A DNA stretch of 64,000 bases from Vibrio japonicus (GTDB lineage Bacteria > Pseudomonadota > Gammaproteobacteria > Enterobacterales > Vibrionaceae): positions 1,550,001 to 1,614,000 of the forward strand of contig NZ_CP102096.1 of assembly GCF_024582835.1 (NCBI RefSeq). The letters run 5' to 3'. Position 1 is the stretch's first letter; every line of letters starts with the position of its first letter. The notes beneath the pieces are model-generated. The model was not told the DNA's origin and searched no databases. It was given only the letters and a program-made list of their open reading frames with translations. Positions 47,879 through 58,365 of the stretch are shown in pieces. The translations under genes were made by a program, and so were the position numbers.

Positions 47879-47894
47879 ATATGTTTGAGTTAGA

Positions 47895-47983
47895 TGGTGC
47901 CCCGGGCCGGACTTGAACCGGCACAGCGCGAACGCCGAGGGATTTTAAATCCCTTGTGTCTACCAATTCCACCACCAGGGCAC
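47895..47983 (-). tRNA. tRNA-Leu (UAA)
   Basis: 89 bases with a long variable arm; anticodon UAA in GATTTAAAATC; T-arm GTTCAAGTC; ends with encoded CCA. Confidence 0.96.
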
Positions 47984-48064
47984 ACAAATCTAAATTTGTG
48001 AGGCCTTTACTGAAGTAAGTAAAACACCATCTAAGATATCGAATGAAATCGCTATCCAAAAATT

Positions 48065-48140
48065 TGGAGCGACACACGAGGTTCGAACTCGTGACCTCAA
48101 CCTTGGCAAGGTTGCGCTCTACCAACTGAGCTAGTGTCGC
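48065..48140 (-). tRNA. tRNA-Gly (GCC), second copy
   Basis: Identical in sequence to the copy at 47803-47878, including encoded CCA. The spacers around the two copies differ. Confidence 0.97.
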
Positions 48141-48143
48141 AAA

Positions 48144-48217
48144 TGGAGGCGCGTCCCGGAGTCGAACCGAGGTCCACGGATTTGCAATCCGCTGCATAGC
48201 CACTCTGCCAACGCGCC
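48144..48217 (-). tRNA. tRNA-Cys (GCA)
   Basis: 74 bases; starts GGCGCGTTGGCAGAGTGG, anticodon GCA in GATTGCAAATC, T-arm GGTTCGACTC, encoded CCA. First gene of the cluster in transcription order. Confidence 0.97.
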
Positions 48218-48268
48218 TTATACACTCAAGAAGTCAACTTAACTCGCTTCCTCTTGGGTACGGGATGC

Positions 48269-48296
48269 ATTCTACGGATTCATCTCTTTGAGTCAA
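48269..48296 (-). promoter_or_regulatory. Promoter of the tRNA cluster
   Basis: Minus strand TTGACT (48296-48291) and TAGAAT (48274-48269) with a 16-base spacer, about 50 bases before tRNA-Cys. Confidence 0.75.
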
Positions 48297-48454
48297 CACT
48301 ATTTTTAAATTTTTGAATCGTTTGTCTAAATATCGTTCAGAAGGCTCTGAATTGGTCAATTTAATATCGATATTTACTAAAATTTGGACAACTTTCTTGG
48401 GAGTAATACCACACAGTTGATACAAAAAAACAGAAAAAAAAGTAGGTACAAAAA

Positions 48455-48471
48455 ACGGGCTCTCGCCCGCT
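48455..48471 (-). terminator. Terminator of pgsA
   Basis: Minus strand GCGGGC-GAGA-GCCCGT stem followed by TTTTTG, within 12-30 bases of the pgsA stop. Confidence 0.85.
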
Positions 48472-48482
48472 TTCTAAATTCT

Positions 48483-49040
48483 TCAGTGATGTTTTTCGTC
48501 TAACAAATCGTCTTTCGCTGCCATCAGATATTGCGCCATCGACCAGTATGTTAGGAACGTTGCAATATAAAGTGCTGCGTAACCAACCCAAACCATCCAA
48601 TCGTCATAACGCCAAATCAATACCCAAAGCGCAAACATCTGCGTTAATGTTTTGACTTTCCCAACCCACGAAACAGCAACACTAGCCCTTTTACCTATCT
48701 CTGCCATCCACTCTCGAAGCGCTGAAATAATAATTTCACGAGCAATCATCGTCACAGCCGGTATAGTTATCCAAATATTATGGAAATGTTCTGTTATCAA
48801 AATCAGAGCGGTAGCAACGAGTACTTTATCTGCAACTGGATCGATAAATGCGCCGAAACGAGACGTTTGCCCTAATTTTCGAGCGAGCATACCATCTAGC
48901 CAGTCAGTAAAGCCTGCCACCCAGAAAACCATTGCAGCGGCAAAAGGTGCCCAGCTGTATGGGAGATAAAACGCTACGACAAATACTGGAATAAGAAAAA
49001 GTCGCATTAAAGATAGAATATTAGGGATGTTTAAACGCAT
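48483..49040 (-). CDS. pgsA: CDP-diacylglycerol-glycerol-3-phosphate 3-phosphatidyltransferase
   Basis: The 185-residue inner membrane enzyme makes phosphatidylglycerophosphate, the precursor of phosphatidylglycerol. The CDP-alcohol phosphatidyltransferase motif is complete: [27 protein letters not shown] (D-x2-DG-x2-AR-x8-G-x3-D-x3-D). About four to six membrane segments are visible. It is 72 bases after uvrC in the common gammaproteobacterial order varA/uvrY-uvrC-pgsA. Confidence 0.96.
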   Translation of the reverse strand: MRLNIPNILSLMRLFLIPVFVVAFYLPYSWAPFAAAMVFWVAGFTDWLDGMLARKLGQTSRFGAFIDPVADKVLVATALILITEHFHNIWITIPAVTMIAREIIISALREWMAEIGKRASVAVSWVGKVKTLTQMFALWVLIWRYDDWMVWVGYAALYIATFLTYWSMAQYLMAAKDDLLDEKHH

Positions 49041-49112
49041 ATTTATTAGTAGCTCTTATCGTGGTGCGCTGTTTACTGCTTGAAAACAGTCTCTTATGGT
49101 GCGGGATTTTTT

Positions 49113-50945
49113 CTATTGTTTCAATGCTTGATAAATGTTTTCTGCTAAAGAATGACTGATACCCGGCACTTTGGCGATTTCTTCTACACTCGCGCGCTTA
49201 AGCTCTTGCAACCCGCCCATAAATTTCAAAAGCGCCTGACGTCGTTTAGGCCCGACGCCTTCGATCCCTTCCAAAGCACTGGTTCTACGTGTTTTACCAC
49301 GTTTAGCTCTATGGCCGGCGATCGCGTGGTTGTGGCTCTCGTCTCGAATATGTTGCATTAGGTGAAGTGCAGGCGCATCACTTGGCAAGTTAAACTCGTC
49401 ACCCTCTGTGGTAATCAAAGTTTCCAAACCCGGTTTACGCGTTACCCCTTTTGCGATACCAATCAAGCGCGGCTTTTTCGGCCAGTCCCCCCAATATTGG
49501 GAAATAATCTCATATGCTCGGTTAAGTTGCCCTTTACCACCATCAATAAACACAATGTCGGGAATCTTATCGATATCAAGCTGCTTAGAGTAACGCCTTT
49601 CTAATGCCTGCCCCATTGCCGCATAATCATCACCACCCGTAATCCCAGAGATGTTATAACGGCGATACTCTTGTTTTAGCGGCCCTTCATTGTTAAACAC
49701 TACACAAGAAGCAATGGTACTTTCACCCATAGTATGAGAGATATCAAAGCACTCCATACGGGCAATATTGTCCATTGCCAATACTTCTCGTAGCTCTTTA
49801 AAGCGTTGAGAAATGGTCATCTTATGATTGATTTTAGTTGTAATTGCCGTCAGCGCATTGGTATTTGATAGTTTTAAGTAACGCCCACGAGTACCTGTTG
49901 GGTTCACGTGAAATTTGACCTTGCGTCCCGCAATAGCCGTCAGTGCCTCCAATAATGGTTGTGGATCGTCAATTAGCCCATCATTAAGAATGATACGCGT
50001 TGGAATCGTTCGTGCTTCGTTGTGACTTAAATAATACTGGCTAAGAAAACTATAGAACACTTCTTGCTGCGTCGTATCATTTGGTATTTTAGGGAAGTGA
50101 CTGCGGCTCCCCAGTACCTTACCCTGGCGAATCATCAATATGTGGATACAGGCGATACCACTTTCCTGAGCAAAGCCCAATACGTCCATATCGTCCATCG
50201 AGTCTTCAGAAACAAACTGCTGCTCTTGAACCCGCCTGATTGCCTGGATCTGATCGCGGAACTTAGCCGCATCTTCAAACTTTAGTGCTTTACTCGCTTG
50301 TTCCATTTTTTCAACCAGTGTTGTCAGAACTTGTTGATCTTTGCCCTGAAGAAACAACCGAACTAAATCCACCAGCTCTGCATAATCGTCATCCGAAATG
50401 ATACTACTGACACAAGGTGCAGCGCAGCGACCAATCTGGTACATCAAACAAGGGCGGGTACGATTACTGTAGACAGTATCTTCACATTGACGAACTGGAA
50501 AAATTTTTTGGATGAGATGCAGTGTCTCGCGCACCGCGCCAGAATCAGGGTAAGGACCAAAATACTCCCCTTTCTTCTTTTTTGCTCCGCGGTGCATGGA
50601 AAGTCTAGGGTGTTTATGACCGCTAACGAAGATGTACGGATAGGATTTATCATCGCGTAGTAGAACATTGTACTTTGGCAGATATTGCTTAATGTAGTTA
50701 TGTTCTAGAATCAGCGCTTCAGTCTCAGTATGAGTCACTGTCACGTCAATTTTGGCGATATTACTCACGAGCGCACGCGTTTTCTCGCTATCCACTTTCT
50801 TTCGAAAATAGCTAGAAAGGCGCTTTTTAAGGTCTTTCGCTTTACCAACGTAAATAACAACAGCCTCAGTGTTATACATTCGATAAACACCGGGCTGATT
50901 AGTTACTGTTTTTAAGAAAGAAACCGAGTCAAACAAAGAGGTCAC
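49113..50945 (-). CDS. uvrC: Excinuclease ABC subunit C
   Basis: The 610-residue nuclease cuts both sides of DNA lesions with UvrB. It has an N-terminal GIY-YIG domain ([30 protein letters not shown]), a Cys-rich region ([16 protein letters not shown]), a UVR domain (about 200-235), an RNase H-like nuclease half ([34 protein letters not shown]) and C-terminal helix-hairpin-helix repeats ([21 protein letters not shown]). Full length. Its start overlaps the varA stop by one base. Confidence 0.97.
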   Translation of the reverse strand: MTSLFDSVSFLKTVTNQPGVYRMYNTEAVVIYVGKAKDLKKRLSSYFRKKVDSEKTRALVSNIAKIDVTVTHTETEALILEHNYIKQYLPKYNVLLRDDKSYPYIFVSGHKHPRLSMHRGAKKKKGEYFGPYPDSGAVRETLHLIQKIFPVRQCEDTVYSNRTRPCLMYQIGRCAAPCVSSIISDDDYAELVDLVRLFLQGKDQQVLTTLVEKMEQASKALKFEDAAKFRDQIQAIRRVQEQQFVSEDSMDDMDVLGFAQESGIACIHILMIRQGKVLGSRSHFPKIPNDTTQQEVFYSFLSQYYLSHNEARTIPTRIILNDGLIDDPQPLLEALTAIAGRKVKFHVNPTGTRGRYLKLSNTNALTAITTKINHKMTISQRFKELREVLAMDNIARMECFDISHTMGESTIASCVVFNNEGPLKQEYRRYNISGITGGDDYAAMGQALERRYSKQLDIDKIPDIVFIDGGKGQLNRAYEIISQYWGDWPKKPRLIGIAKGVTRKPGLETLITTEGDEFNLPSDAPALHLMQHIRDESHNHAIAGHRAKRGKTRRTSALEGIEGVGPKRRQALLKFMGGLQELKRASVEEIAKVPGISHSLAENIYQALKQ

Positions 50946-51589
50946 TACAACGTCTCGGTATCTAACATCCCATGACGGATAGCAAGATGGGTAAGCTCAA
51001 CATCACCACTGATGTTTAACTTATTGAACAGGCGATAACGATAACTGTTGACCGTTTTAGGACTCAAGTTAAGTTGCTCAGAAATATCTGTCACTTTTTG
51101 CCCTTTGGTAATCATCATCATTATTTGCAACTCTCGTTCAGAGAGATCGGCAAATGGATTTTCCGATGCTGAAGAGAATTGGCTCAAGGCCATCTGTTGA
51201 GCGATTTCTGGTGAAATATAGCGTTGGCCACTATTCACCACTCGAATTGCATTGACCATTTCATCTGGCCCTGCACCTTTTGTCAGGTATCCGGCAGCGC
51301 CGGCCTGCATCACTTTAGTTGGAAACGGATTTTCCGTATGAACAGTCAAAACGATGATTTTAACATCAGGATTAAACCGCAGGATTTTCTTAGTGGCTTC
51401 TAAACCACCAATACCTGGCATGTTCATATCCATCAAAATGACGTCGGCATGATTACTACGACACCATTTTACTGCATCTTCACCGCTTTCAGCTTCCCCT
51501 GCTACGTTCATTCCACGGACGTCTTCAATAATACGTCGTATCCCTGTGCGAACCAGCTCGTGATCATCTACAAGGAAAACACTTATCAA
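50945..51589 (-). CDS. varA: Response regulator VarA (GacA/UvrY family)
   Basis: The 214-residue regulator has a receiver domain with Asp54 in ILMDMNMPG and a LuxR-type helix-turn-helix ([39 protein letters not shown]). It is the GacA/UvrY/VarA type by sequence and by its place before uvrC. With its kinase (VarS/BarA, not in the window) it activates csr-type small RNAs. No such small RNA is visible here. Confidence 0.94.
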   Translation of the reverse strand: MISVFLVDDHELVRTGIRRIIEDVRGMNVAGEAESGEDAVKWCRSNHADVILMDMNMPGIGGLEATKKILRFNPDVKIIVLTVHTENPFPTKVMQAGAAGYLTKGAGPDEMVNAIRVVNSGQRYISPEIAQQMALSQFSSASENPFADLSERELQIMMMITKGQKVTDISEQLNLSPKTVNSYRYRLFNKLNISGDVELTHLAIRHGMLDTETL

Positions 51590-51949
51590 GCTTGTATCTC
51601 CACACTTAATGTTCAGCTTTGTCGCTACGCTTTACTGTAAGCAACAAGATGGTTGCCTAGTTTAACGCAAATATAGAAAATTGCTTCCCCTGAATATGTG
51701 CCCAAACTCAAACTTTGGCAAGTACTTATTTTTATATCTGCCTATCGCACCACTAATATTATCCTTATCAGCTTGGTTTCATAAAATTGCATCTCAAGTC
51801 TCACATTTGGAATGGTAAAATGTGAAACGTCAGGCATAATTTGAAATTCAAATGGAATTCATCTATTTGTAAAAAGGTGTGAATAGTATTGATTCCACTT
51901 GTAACGCTAACTCATTGTTGGCAAATATATAATTAAATAAGGATTTGTT
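51590..51949 (+). other. Intergenic region between varA and DUF3015 gene
   Basis: This 360-base divergent gap holds the promoters of both genes. A perfect 8-bp inverted pair TCACATTT (51801-51808) and AAATGTGA (51818-51825) is the only structure I see. No gene is visible. Confidence 0.4.
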
Positions 51950-52435
51950 ATGAAAAAGCTACTAGCAGTGGCAGCTCTGGCTACAACTCTACCTCTTTCA
52001 AATGTTGCAATGGCTGATTCTGACATCGGTTGTGGTCTGGGTACTATGGTATTTGACGGCAAGTCAGGCAAAGTATTCAAAGTACTAGGTGCGACCACTA
52101 ACGGTACTTCTGGTAACCAAACTTTCGGTATCACTTTCGGTACTCTAGGTTGTGACGGTTCAGGCACTATCAACTCAGCTCAAAAGCTAGCTCTATTTAT
52201 CGACGGCAACATGGATAACCTAGCTCGCGATATCGCTAAAGGCGAAGGCGAGACTCTAGCGACTCTTTCTGAAGTTTGGGGCATCAGCGAAGCAGACAAA
52301 TCTGCATTCAACGAGCTTGCGCAACAAAACTTTGCAGAAGTGTTCAAATCTGAAAACGTTACTTCTCAAGAAGTATTCGCTAACCTGAATACTCTAGTTG
52401 CAAGCAACGACACACTAGCAGCATACGCAATCTAA
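51950..52435 (+). CDS. DUF3015 family periplasmic protein
   Basis: The 161-residue protein has a signal peptide (cleavage near AMA-D) and the DUF3015 pattern: DIGCGLGTMVFDGKSGKVFKVLGATTNGTSGNQTFGITFGTLGC near the start, with two conserved Cys. The C-terminal part is helical. Function unknown. AAGGATTTGTT precedes the ATG. A strong terminator follows, then a DUF4105 gene, a common pairing. Confidence 0.85.
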   Translation: MKKLLAVAALATTLPLSNVAMADSDIGCGLGTMVFDGKSGKVFKVLGATTNGTSGNQTFGITFGTLGCDGSGTINSAQKLALFIDGNMDNLARDIAKGEGETLATLSEVWGISEADKSAFNELAQQNFAEVFKSENVTSQEVFANLNTLVASNDTLAAYAI

Positions 52436-52453
52436 GTTTGCTCATATCGTTTC

Positions 52454-52481
52454 AAAAAGGTGCTCACAGGAGCACCTTTTT
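52454..52481 (+). terminator. Terminator after the DUF3015 gene
   Basis: AAAAAGGTGCTC-ACAG-GAGCACCTTTTT perfect stem. Confidence 0.92.
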
Positions 52482-52576
52482 ATTGTTTCCGTAGTAACAC
52501 ACATTAGCTAAGCATTTTAGATCTGAATACTCAGTAGAGTGCTTAGCTATTGTCACGAATTAAACAGCAGTATTTC

Positions 52577-54430
52577 ATGAAGCAATCTCTCCTTTGTAAA
52601 TCTCTCCTCATCAGCCTAGGTGCATTTGCAACTACGTCGGTTCTGGCTCAACCGAGTTTTAATGTTGAGCAACTTGCAAGCGATTCATATTGGCTAAAAT
52701 TGGGACACTACCTGCCGAACACGTTTTCAGGTTATGAAAGCAGTGTCGATAAAGGCGAATTTTTCATCTCACCCGATGGAAAGTTGTCACCACAGGCGGA
52801 GCTGGATGCCACGATCGCCGCCCTGTACAACAGTGACCCACAAACCGCAAATGAAGCGCGTTGCCACTACCCCGCTCGTTTCACGTGGCTAGAGTCAAAA
52901 CTAGGTCGCGAAGCAACATTACATTGTGAAGAGATGGAAACGTGGCGAGATGTGATCGACCCAGAGGGTATGACATTGGTCTTCCCAACGGCGTTCATGA
53001 ATAACCCATCATCGATGTTTGGTCATACGCTGCTGCGTGTCGATGCAAAAGATCAAACCCGTCATAAGGAATTAGTGGCGTTCGCAATTAACTTTGCAGC
53101 GGAGCCCGAGACCCAAGACAACGCCGCGTTGTACGCTTTTAAAGGCTTAGTGGGTAGCTACCCAGGCCGCTTTACTGTGATGCCGTATTACCGCAAAGTT
53201 CGTGAATACAACGACATCGAATCTCGTGACATTTGGGAGTACAAACTCAATTTGACCGAAGAAGAGGTCAATCGCGTTCTGCTCCACCTGTGGGAAATGC
53301 AGCGTGCAGAGTTTGATTACTACTTCCTCGATGAAAACTGCTCATATCAGCTACTCGCTTTACTAGAACTCGCGAGAGACGATTTGTCTTTAATTGAAGA
53401 TTTCCCACTTCAGGCAATACCGTCAGATACGGTCAAGACGCTTGCAAACAACGGTTTACTCGCCGAGCCCAAGTACCGCGAAGCGTTCGGTACTCGCTTG
53501 CTTCATCAAAGTGAAGAGATTGATTTGCGTTTATTTGAGGCGGCAAAACAAGCAAAGCAAGGCCATTACCCTTCTTCGGAAGAATTCAGTGACTCTGAGC
53601 GAGCTGCAATACTTGAATTTGCCTACGAATGGTTAAATTTTGAGTTGTATGACGTTGGTCTAGAGCGTGACCCTACGGCTAAACGCCTGACAGAAATTTT
53701 GTATCAACGCAGCCGAATTAAAGTGGATTCCCCGTTTACTCCAGTTCCTCAGCCAACTATTTCTCCAGAGAAAGGACATGCATCATCGCGTATCGGTATC
53801 AGCTATCAATACAGCGATCAGTATACCAATAAAGCGACGTTTGAATGGCGACCAGCGTACCATGATTTGCTCGACTCACAGGACGGCTTCATCCCAGGCG
53901 CAAAAATTAGCGTGCTAGATACTCAACTCAGTATTGATGAAAACGGAACAAGCCGAGTTGATAGGTTCTACTTTATTGATTCCATGGCGCTTGCACCGTC
54001 CAGCCGCGTATTTGACAGCTTGGCTTGGAACGTACGTTTAGGCTATGACCGTAGACCCGACGAAGGCAAAAAAGCAGGACGTACGTTCGCCCAGGGGGGA
54101 TTCGGTAAAGCTTGGGGAGCCTCAGATGGGTTGCACATTTATGGTTTATTCTCGGCAGAGGTAAGCGGCGGGCAATTAACCGACTACGATGCTGCTCCCG
54201 GTGCGGGCGTAGAAGCAGGTATGCTCTATCAATTGGGAGATAACCACCGTTTAGGCGTTCAAGGACAATATTTGTCTCTTTTTAATACCGATGCCGACCA
54301 AAACGCAAGTGCGACCACCAGCTGGCACTGGTCGTTTAGCCGTAACTTCGCCGTTCGCAGCCAAGTGACCTACCAGCACTGGCAAGAAGAAGATGTAAGC
54401 GCGAAAATCACTGGCTATATCTACTACTAG
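52577..54430 (+). CDS. DUF4105 (Lnb-like) envelope protein
   Basis: The 617-residue protein has a signal peptide (cleavage near VLA-QP) and an N-terminal DUF4105 domain with the conserved NNPSSMFGHTLLRVD and FDYYFLDENCSYQLLALLELAR segments, where His and Cys residues resemble a papain-like active site. The C-terminal third has alternating strands that end in an aromatic residue (ITGYIYY), suggesting an outer-membrane barrel. I place the start at ATG 52577, since the upstream TTG is unlikely. Enzyme activity is possible but unproven. A terminator follows. Confidence 0.85.
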   Translation: MKQSLLCKSLLISLGAFATTSVLAQPSFNVEQLASDSYWLKLGHYLPNTFSGYESSVDKGEFFISPDGKLSPQAELDATIAALYNSDPQTANEARCHYPARFTWLESKLGREATLHCEEMETWRDVIDPEGMTLVFPTAFMNNPSSMFGHTLLRVDAKDQTRHKELVAFAINFAAEPETQDNAALYAFKGLVGSYPGRFTVMPYYRKVREYNDIESRDIWEYKLNLTEEEVNRVLLHLWEMQRAEFDYYFLDENCSYQLLALLELARDDLSLIEDFPLQAIPSDTVKTLANNGLLAEPKYREAFGTRLLHQSEEIDLRLFEAAKQAKQGHYPSSEEFSDSERAAILEFAYEWLNFELYDVGLERDPTAKRLTEILYQRSRIKVDSPFTPVPQPTISPEKGHASSRIGISYQYSDQYTNKATFEWRPAYHDLLDSQDGFIPGAKISVLDTQLSIDENGTSRVDRFYFIDSMALAPSSRVFDSLAWNVRLGYDRRPDEGKKAGRTFAQGGFGKAWGASDGLHIYGLFSAEVSGGQLTDYDAAPGAGVEAGMLYQLGDNHRLGVQGQYLSLFNTDADQNASATTSWHWSFSRNFAVRSQVTYQHWQEEDVSAKITGYIYY

Positions 54431-54453
54431 CTCACATTATGCTAAGCTATTGG

Positions 54454-54486
54454 AGCGAAACATTAAGTTGATGTTTCGCTTTTTTA
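54454..54486 (+). terminator. Terminator after the DUF4105 gene
   Basis: AGCGAAACAT-TAAGTTG-ATGTTTCGCT stem followed by TTTTTATTT, just before polB. Confidence 0.9.
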
Positions 54487-54501
54487 TTTAGTAGCATCAA
54501 G

Positions 54502-56865
54502 ATGACCATTTACCAAGGCTTTCTCCTCACTCGTCAAGCGCGGGATGTTTCTGGCACCACCAATATCGATCTATGGCTCGCAACAGAGCAAGGTCCTGTA
54601 CAGCTGATTATTGATGGCGAGAAACCCGTGTTCTTCATTCCTCAAGAGCACCTAGTCAATGCGCAGCAGTTGTCGCTCGAATTAGGATTCACGGCAGAGC
54701 TGAAAGCACTACCGCTACAAAACTTTGATTCCAAGCCCCTCGCCGCCTGCTACTGTACTAGCATCAAGCAATCACAGACATTGAGCCAACGACTAAAACA
54801 GGAAGATATTCTTGTTCTGGAAGATGATATTCGCTTAGCTGACAGGTATCTGATGGAGCGTTTCATCCAAGGCAGCGTTGAGTTTACTGGAACACTCCAT
54901 CCGCGTGCAGGATACCAGCGTGTACACAATGTTAAGTGCCGACAAGGCAGCTATACGCCAAATCTTAACGTCGTCTCACTCGATATTGAGTGTTCAGAAA
55001 AAGGGATTCTTTACTCGATTGGTTTAGATAGCCCAATGGACAGCCGTGTCATCATGATCGGAGAAGAGCAACCCGCAGACACTCCGATTGAATGGGTTAA
55101 AGATGAACGAGAACTTTTGCTCGCTATGGTGAATTGGTTCAAACAGTTTGATCCTGATGTCATCATCGGTTGGAACGTGATCGACTTTGACTTCAGGCTT
55201 CTGCACAAGCGTGCCGAATGGCATAAGATCAAGCTGTACATCGGCAGAGGCAATCAAGCCAGTTTTTTTCGCACTTCCAATACGACGCAACAGGCTTTCA
55301 TCTCGATTCCGGGTCGAGTAGTGATGGATGGGATTGATACGCTAAAAACCGCGACGTATCACTTCCGAAGTTGGTCACTGGAATCAGTGTCTCAAGAGTT
55401 ATTAAGGGAAGGAAAACAGATCCATAACGTTCATGATCGTATGGATGAAATCAACCAGATGTTCAGGAAAGACAAGCCATCACTCGCCAAATATAACCTG
55501 CAAGATTGCGTCCTAGTAAATAAGATCTTTGCGCACACTCACCTGCTCGAATTTGCCATTGAGCGTTCAAGATTAACCGGTGTAGAACTGGATCGAGTCG
55601 GCGGCTCCGTTGCAGCATTTACCAATCTGTACTTACCTCAAATACACAGAGCGGGTTACGTTGCGCCAAACCTTCACTCTGAGAACTGGATTGCTAGCCC
55701 TGGCGGCTATGTCATGGACTCTATCCCCAACCTCTATGATTCTGTATTGGTTCTGGATTTTAAGAGCCTTTACCCTTCCATCATTCGTTCGTTTCTCATT
55801 GACCCTATGGGGCTCATCGAAGGGTTAAAACTTGAGATCGGCAAAGGTGAAAACCAAGCTGTACCGGGATTTCGCGGTGGGCAGTTCCATCGTACCAAAC
55901 ACTTTTTGCCGAAAATGATCGAAGATCTTTGGGCTGCAAGAGACGTCGCGAAAAAGAACAATGAAAAAGCATTTTCTCAGGCGATCAAGATCATTATGAA
56001 TTCATTCTATGGCGTACTAGGATCGTCTGGCTGTCGCTTTTTTGATACGCGTCTCGCATCCAGTATTACCATGCGAGGCCATGAAATCATGAAACAAACC
56101 AAGCGGTTAATTGAAGCTAAAGGCTATCAGGTGATATACGGTGACACCGACTCGACATTTGTCTCTTTGAACGGCCAATTCAGCCAACAAGACGCCGACA
56201 AAGTAGGAAACGAACTGGTCGAGCACATCAATGAGTGGTGGACTCAACATCTGAAAGACGAATACAACTTGACCTCAATTCTTGAACTGGAGTACGAAAC
56301 ACACTATCACAAGTTTTTAATGCCGACCATTCGTGGACAGGAAACCGGTTCTAAAAAGCGATACGCAGGATTGATTGGTGAAGGTAACAATGAGCGGATT
56401 GTCTTTAAAGGGCTAGAAAGTGCACGTACGGATTGGACGCCGTTGGCCCAACGTTTTCAATCTACGCTCTACTCCATGGTGTTTCATGATGAAGACCCAA
56501 GTGACTACGTGCGTGATTTTGTTGAACGAACGTTAGCCGGAGAATTTGATGCGGAGCTTGTCTATCAAAAACGTCTGCGACGCAAACTGCATGAATACCA
56601 GAAAAACATACCGCCACAAGTCCGTGCTGCACGCATGGCAGATGAGATAAACATGCAGTTAGGGCGACCTCTTCAGTACCAAAACAAAGGTCGGATTGAG
56701 TACCTAATTACCGTCTCTGGGCCGGAGCCTAAAGAGTATTTGAAGAGTGCGATTGATTACCAGCACTATATTGATAAACAGTTAAAACCCGTTGCAGAAG
56801 CCATTTTGCCGTTTATCGGCTTAGACTTCACTTCATTGAGCGAACCTCAACTCGGACTGTTTTAG
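54502..56865 (+). CDS. polB: DNA polymerase II (family B)
   Basis: The 787-residue polymerase has an exonuclease domain with SLDIEC (about residue 157) and DVIIGWNVIDFD, then polymerase motifs: DFKSLYPSIIRSF (motif A), a KIIMNSFYGVLGSSGCRF segment (motif B) and YGDTDSTF (motif C). It is an SOS-induced repair polymerase in E. coli. The C-terminus ends QLGLF, a beta-clamp-binding type tail. No LexA box was noted upstream; the 15-base gap to the preceding terminator leaves little room. Confidence 0.96.
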   Translation: MTIYQGFLLTRQARDVSGTTNIDLWLATEQGPVQLIIDGEKPVFFIPQEHLVNAQQLSLELGFTAELKALPLQNFDSKPLAACYCTSIKQSQTLSQRLKQEDILVLEDDIRLADRYLMERFIQGSVEFTGTLHPRAGYQRVHNVKCRQGSYTPNLNVVSLDIECSEKGILYSIGLDSPMDSRVIMIGEEQPADTPIEWVKDERELLLAMVNWFKQFDPDVIIGWNVIDFDFRLLHKRAEWHKIKLYIGRGNQASFFRTSNTTQQAFISIPGRVVMDGIDTLKTATYHFRSWSLESVSQELLREGKQIHNVHDRMDEINQMFRKDKPSLAKYNLQDCVLVNKIFAHTHLLEFAIERSRLTGVELDRVGGSVAAFTNLYLPQIHRAGYVAPNLHSENWIASPGGYVMDSIPNLYDSVLVLDFKSLYPSIIRSFLIDPMGLIEGLKLEIGKGENQAVPGFRGGQFHRTKHFLPKMIEDLWAARDVAKKNNEKAFSQAIKIIMNSFYGVLGSSGCRFFDTRLASSITMRGHEIMKQTKRLIEAKGYQVIYGDTDSTFVSLNGQFSQQDADKVGNELVEHINEWWTQHLKDEYNLTSILELEYETHYHKFLMPTIRGQETGSKKRYAGLIGEGNNERIVFKGLESARTDWTPLAQRFQSTLYSMVFHDEDPSDYVRDFVERTLAGEFDAELVYQKRLRRKLHEYQKNIPPQVRAARMADEINMQLGRPLQYQNKGRIEYLITVSGPEPKEYLKSAIDYQHYIDKQLKPVAEAILPFIGLDFTSLSEPQLGLF

Positions 56866-56897
56866 GGATAAGCAGTCCGTGATAAAACAGGCTAAGT

Positions 56898-57665
56898 CTA
56901 CCCTATCCTAAACTCTGTTTTTTTATACTGCTTGACGAGCCAATCCCCAAAACCATCTAAAATCCCGATAACTGAACGTTTAGCAATTAACCGCCCTGAA
57001 AGAAGGATACCTAAGCGTTCGATCTCAATTTGTTTTTCCGGATAGTAACGTAAAAATTGCTGCCCACATTCGATTGGGTCATCAAACCAGTTTTTGTCTC
57101 GATACATCACCAATGAGTAACTGGCTCTCAACAGCTTCTTAGCGATGATCTGTTGCGCTTTTATCTGATCTTCATCTTTAGACGCTCTGGCAATACGGTT
57201 TCGATAGACAGCCACCCAATCTTCGACATCCATATTCCAATGTTTTGCAATTTCCCAGCTCGGTTCGTAATCGCCAAAACACTGTGCCAAATCATCACCA
57301 TAGACACAAACGGAGCAATGGCGAAGTTGAAAGCCCCAGGAAAAAATGCTGTCTAAACTTGCGACTTCGTTCACTAACACAGACTTAAAAGCGATCTCTT
57401 TAATAAACGGATAAGCCTTCTGAAAACGCCATTTAATTGAGTTGAGTAACGCCGCTTTCGTCTCTGTGTATGGACGCTGTGTCACGATGATGACATCTAA
57501 GTTAGAGTGACCCGGCGTAGCCGTTTTACGAGCAACACTGCCGTACAGATAAACGCTGTGCAGATTATCCACAAGTCCGGCTTTAAGTGAACGAACTAAG
57601 TCGTTGATCGCAGGCTGATATGGCGTTTGAAATGGTTGCTTAGGGTCGATGGTAGAAAGAATCAT
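56898..57665 (-). CDS. Nucleotidyltransferase-fold protein with altered metal site
   Basis: The 255-residue protein has an N-terminal nucleotidyltransferase domain with YGSVARKTATPGHSNLDVIIV. This is the GS...DxD pattern with the first Asp replaced by Asn (SNLD), so one metal ligand is changed. The C-terminal part is helical, with KKLLRASYSLVMYRDKNWF, like aminoglycoside adenylyltransferase-type or HEPN-like helices. It is convergent with polB. The substrate is unknown; activity may be altered or lost. Confidence 0.8.
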   Translation of the reverse strand: MILSTIDPKQPFQTPYQPAINDLVRSLKAGLVDNLHSVYLYGSVARKTATPGHSNLDVIIVTQRPYTETKAALLNSIKWRFQKAYPFIKEIAFKSVLVNEVASLDSIFSWGFQLRHCSVCVYGDDLAQCFGDYEPSWEIAKHWNMDVEDWVAVYRNRIARASKDEDQIKAQQIIAKKLLRASYSLVMYRDKNWFDDPIECGQQFLRYYPEKQIEIERLGILLSGRLIAKRSVIGILDGFGDWLVKQYKKTEFRIG

Positions 57666-57796
57666 TTAAACAAGAAAACAGGTATTCGCTAATCCCGCCA
57701 TGTTCTCTCACCCAAGTCCGTTAATCAAGATATTCCTTTATGCTAAAGCCTGGGTATATAATGCGTTTATTCAACACCAAACAAAGGAAAACGTTC

Positions 57797-58363
57797 ATGC
57801 CTAAGGCAAGTGAGCTGAAAAAAGGTTTTGCTATTGAATCAAACGGTAAAACACTGCTAATTAAAGATATCGAAGTGACGACTCCTGGTGGTCGCGGTGG
57901 CGCAAAAATCTATAAACTGCGTTGTACTGAGCTAGGAACGGGTGTTCGCGTTGACGAGCGTTTCAAGTCGGACGACGTTGTTGAAACCGTTGATATGTAT
58001 AAACGTGCTTCTGCGTTTTCTTACGTAGATGGCGATGAGTACATCTTCATGGATAACGAAGATTACACGCAGTACACCTTTAAGAAAGACGAAATCGAAG
58101 ACGAGCTTCTGTTTATTACAGAAGAGATTCAAGGTTTGCATGTAATCCTAGTGAACGGCAACGCGGTTGGTATCGAGCTTCCTGCTTCTGTAGAACTTGT
58201 GATCGAAGAAACAGACCCATCGATTAAAGGAGCTTCTGCTTCAGCACGTACTAAGCCAGCACGTTTTGCGACAGGCCTGACTGTACAAGTACCTGAGTAC
58301 ATTGCGACAGGTGATCGCATTATAATCAACACGACTGAACGTAAATACATGAGCCGCGCGTAA
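57797..58363 (+). CDS. efpL: Elongation factor P-like protein EfpL (YeiP)
   Basis: The 188-residue protein has the three beta domains of EF-P relatives (KOW-like about 1-60, OB about 65-120, C-terminal OB 130-188). The VTTPGGRGGAKIYKLRCTELGTG loop is that of YeiP/EfpL, and the end IIINTTERKYMSRA is typical. EfpL relieves ribosome stalling. I place the start at ATG 57797 with AAAGGA upstream; an earlier in-frame start would add 19 residues. It is two bases from the yciU-type gene. Confidence 0.94.
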   Translation: MPKASELKKGFAIESNGKTLLIKDIEVTTPGGRGGAKIYKLRCTELGTGVRVDERFKSDDVVETVDMYKRASAFSYVDGDEYIFMDNEDYTQYTFKKDEIEDELLFITEEIQGLHVILVNGNAVGIELPASVELVIEETDPSIKGASASARTKPARFATGLTVQVPEYIATGDRIIINTTERKYMSRA

Positions 58364-58365
58364 CT

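Noticed and set aside
51801..51825. CRP site from TCACATTT...AAATGTGA
   Set aside because: The arms are in the inverse order to the CRP consensus TGTGA-N6-TCACA.
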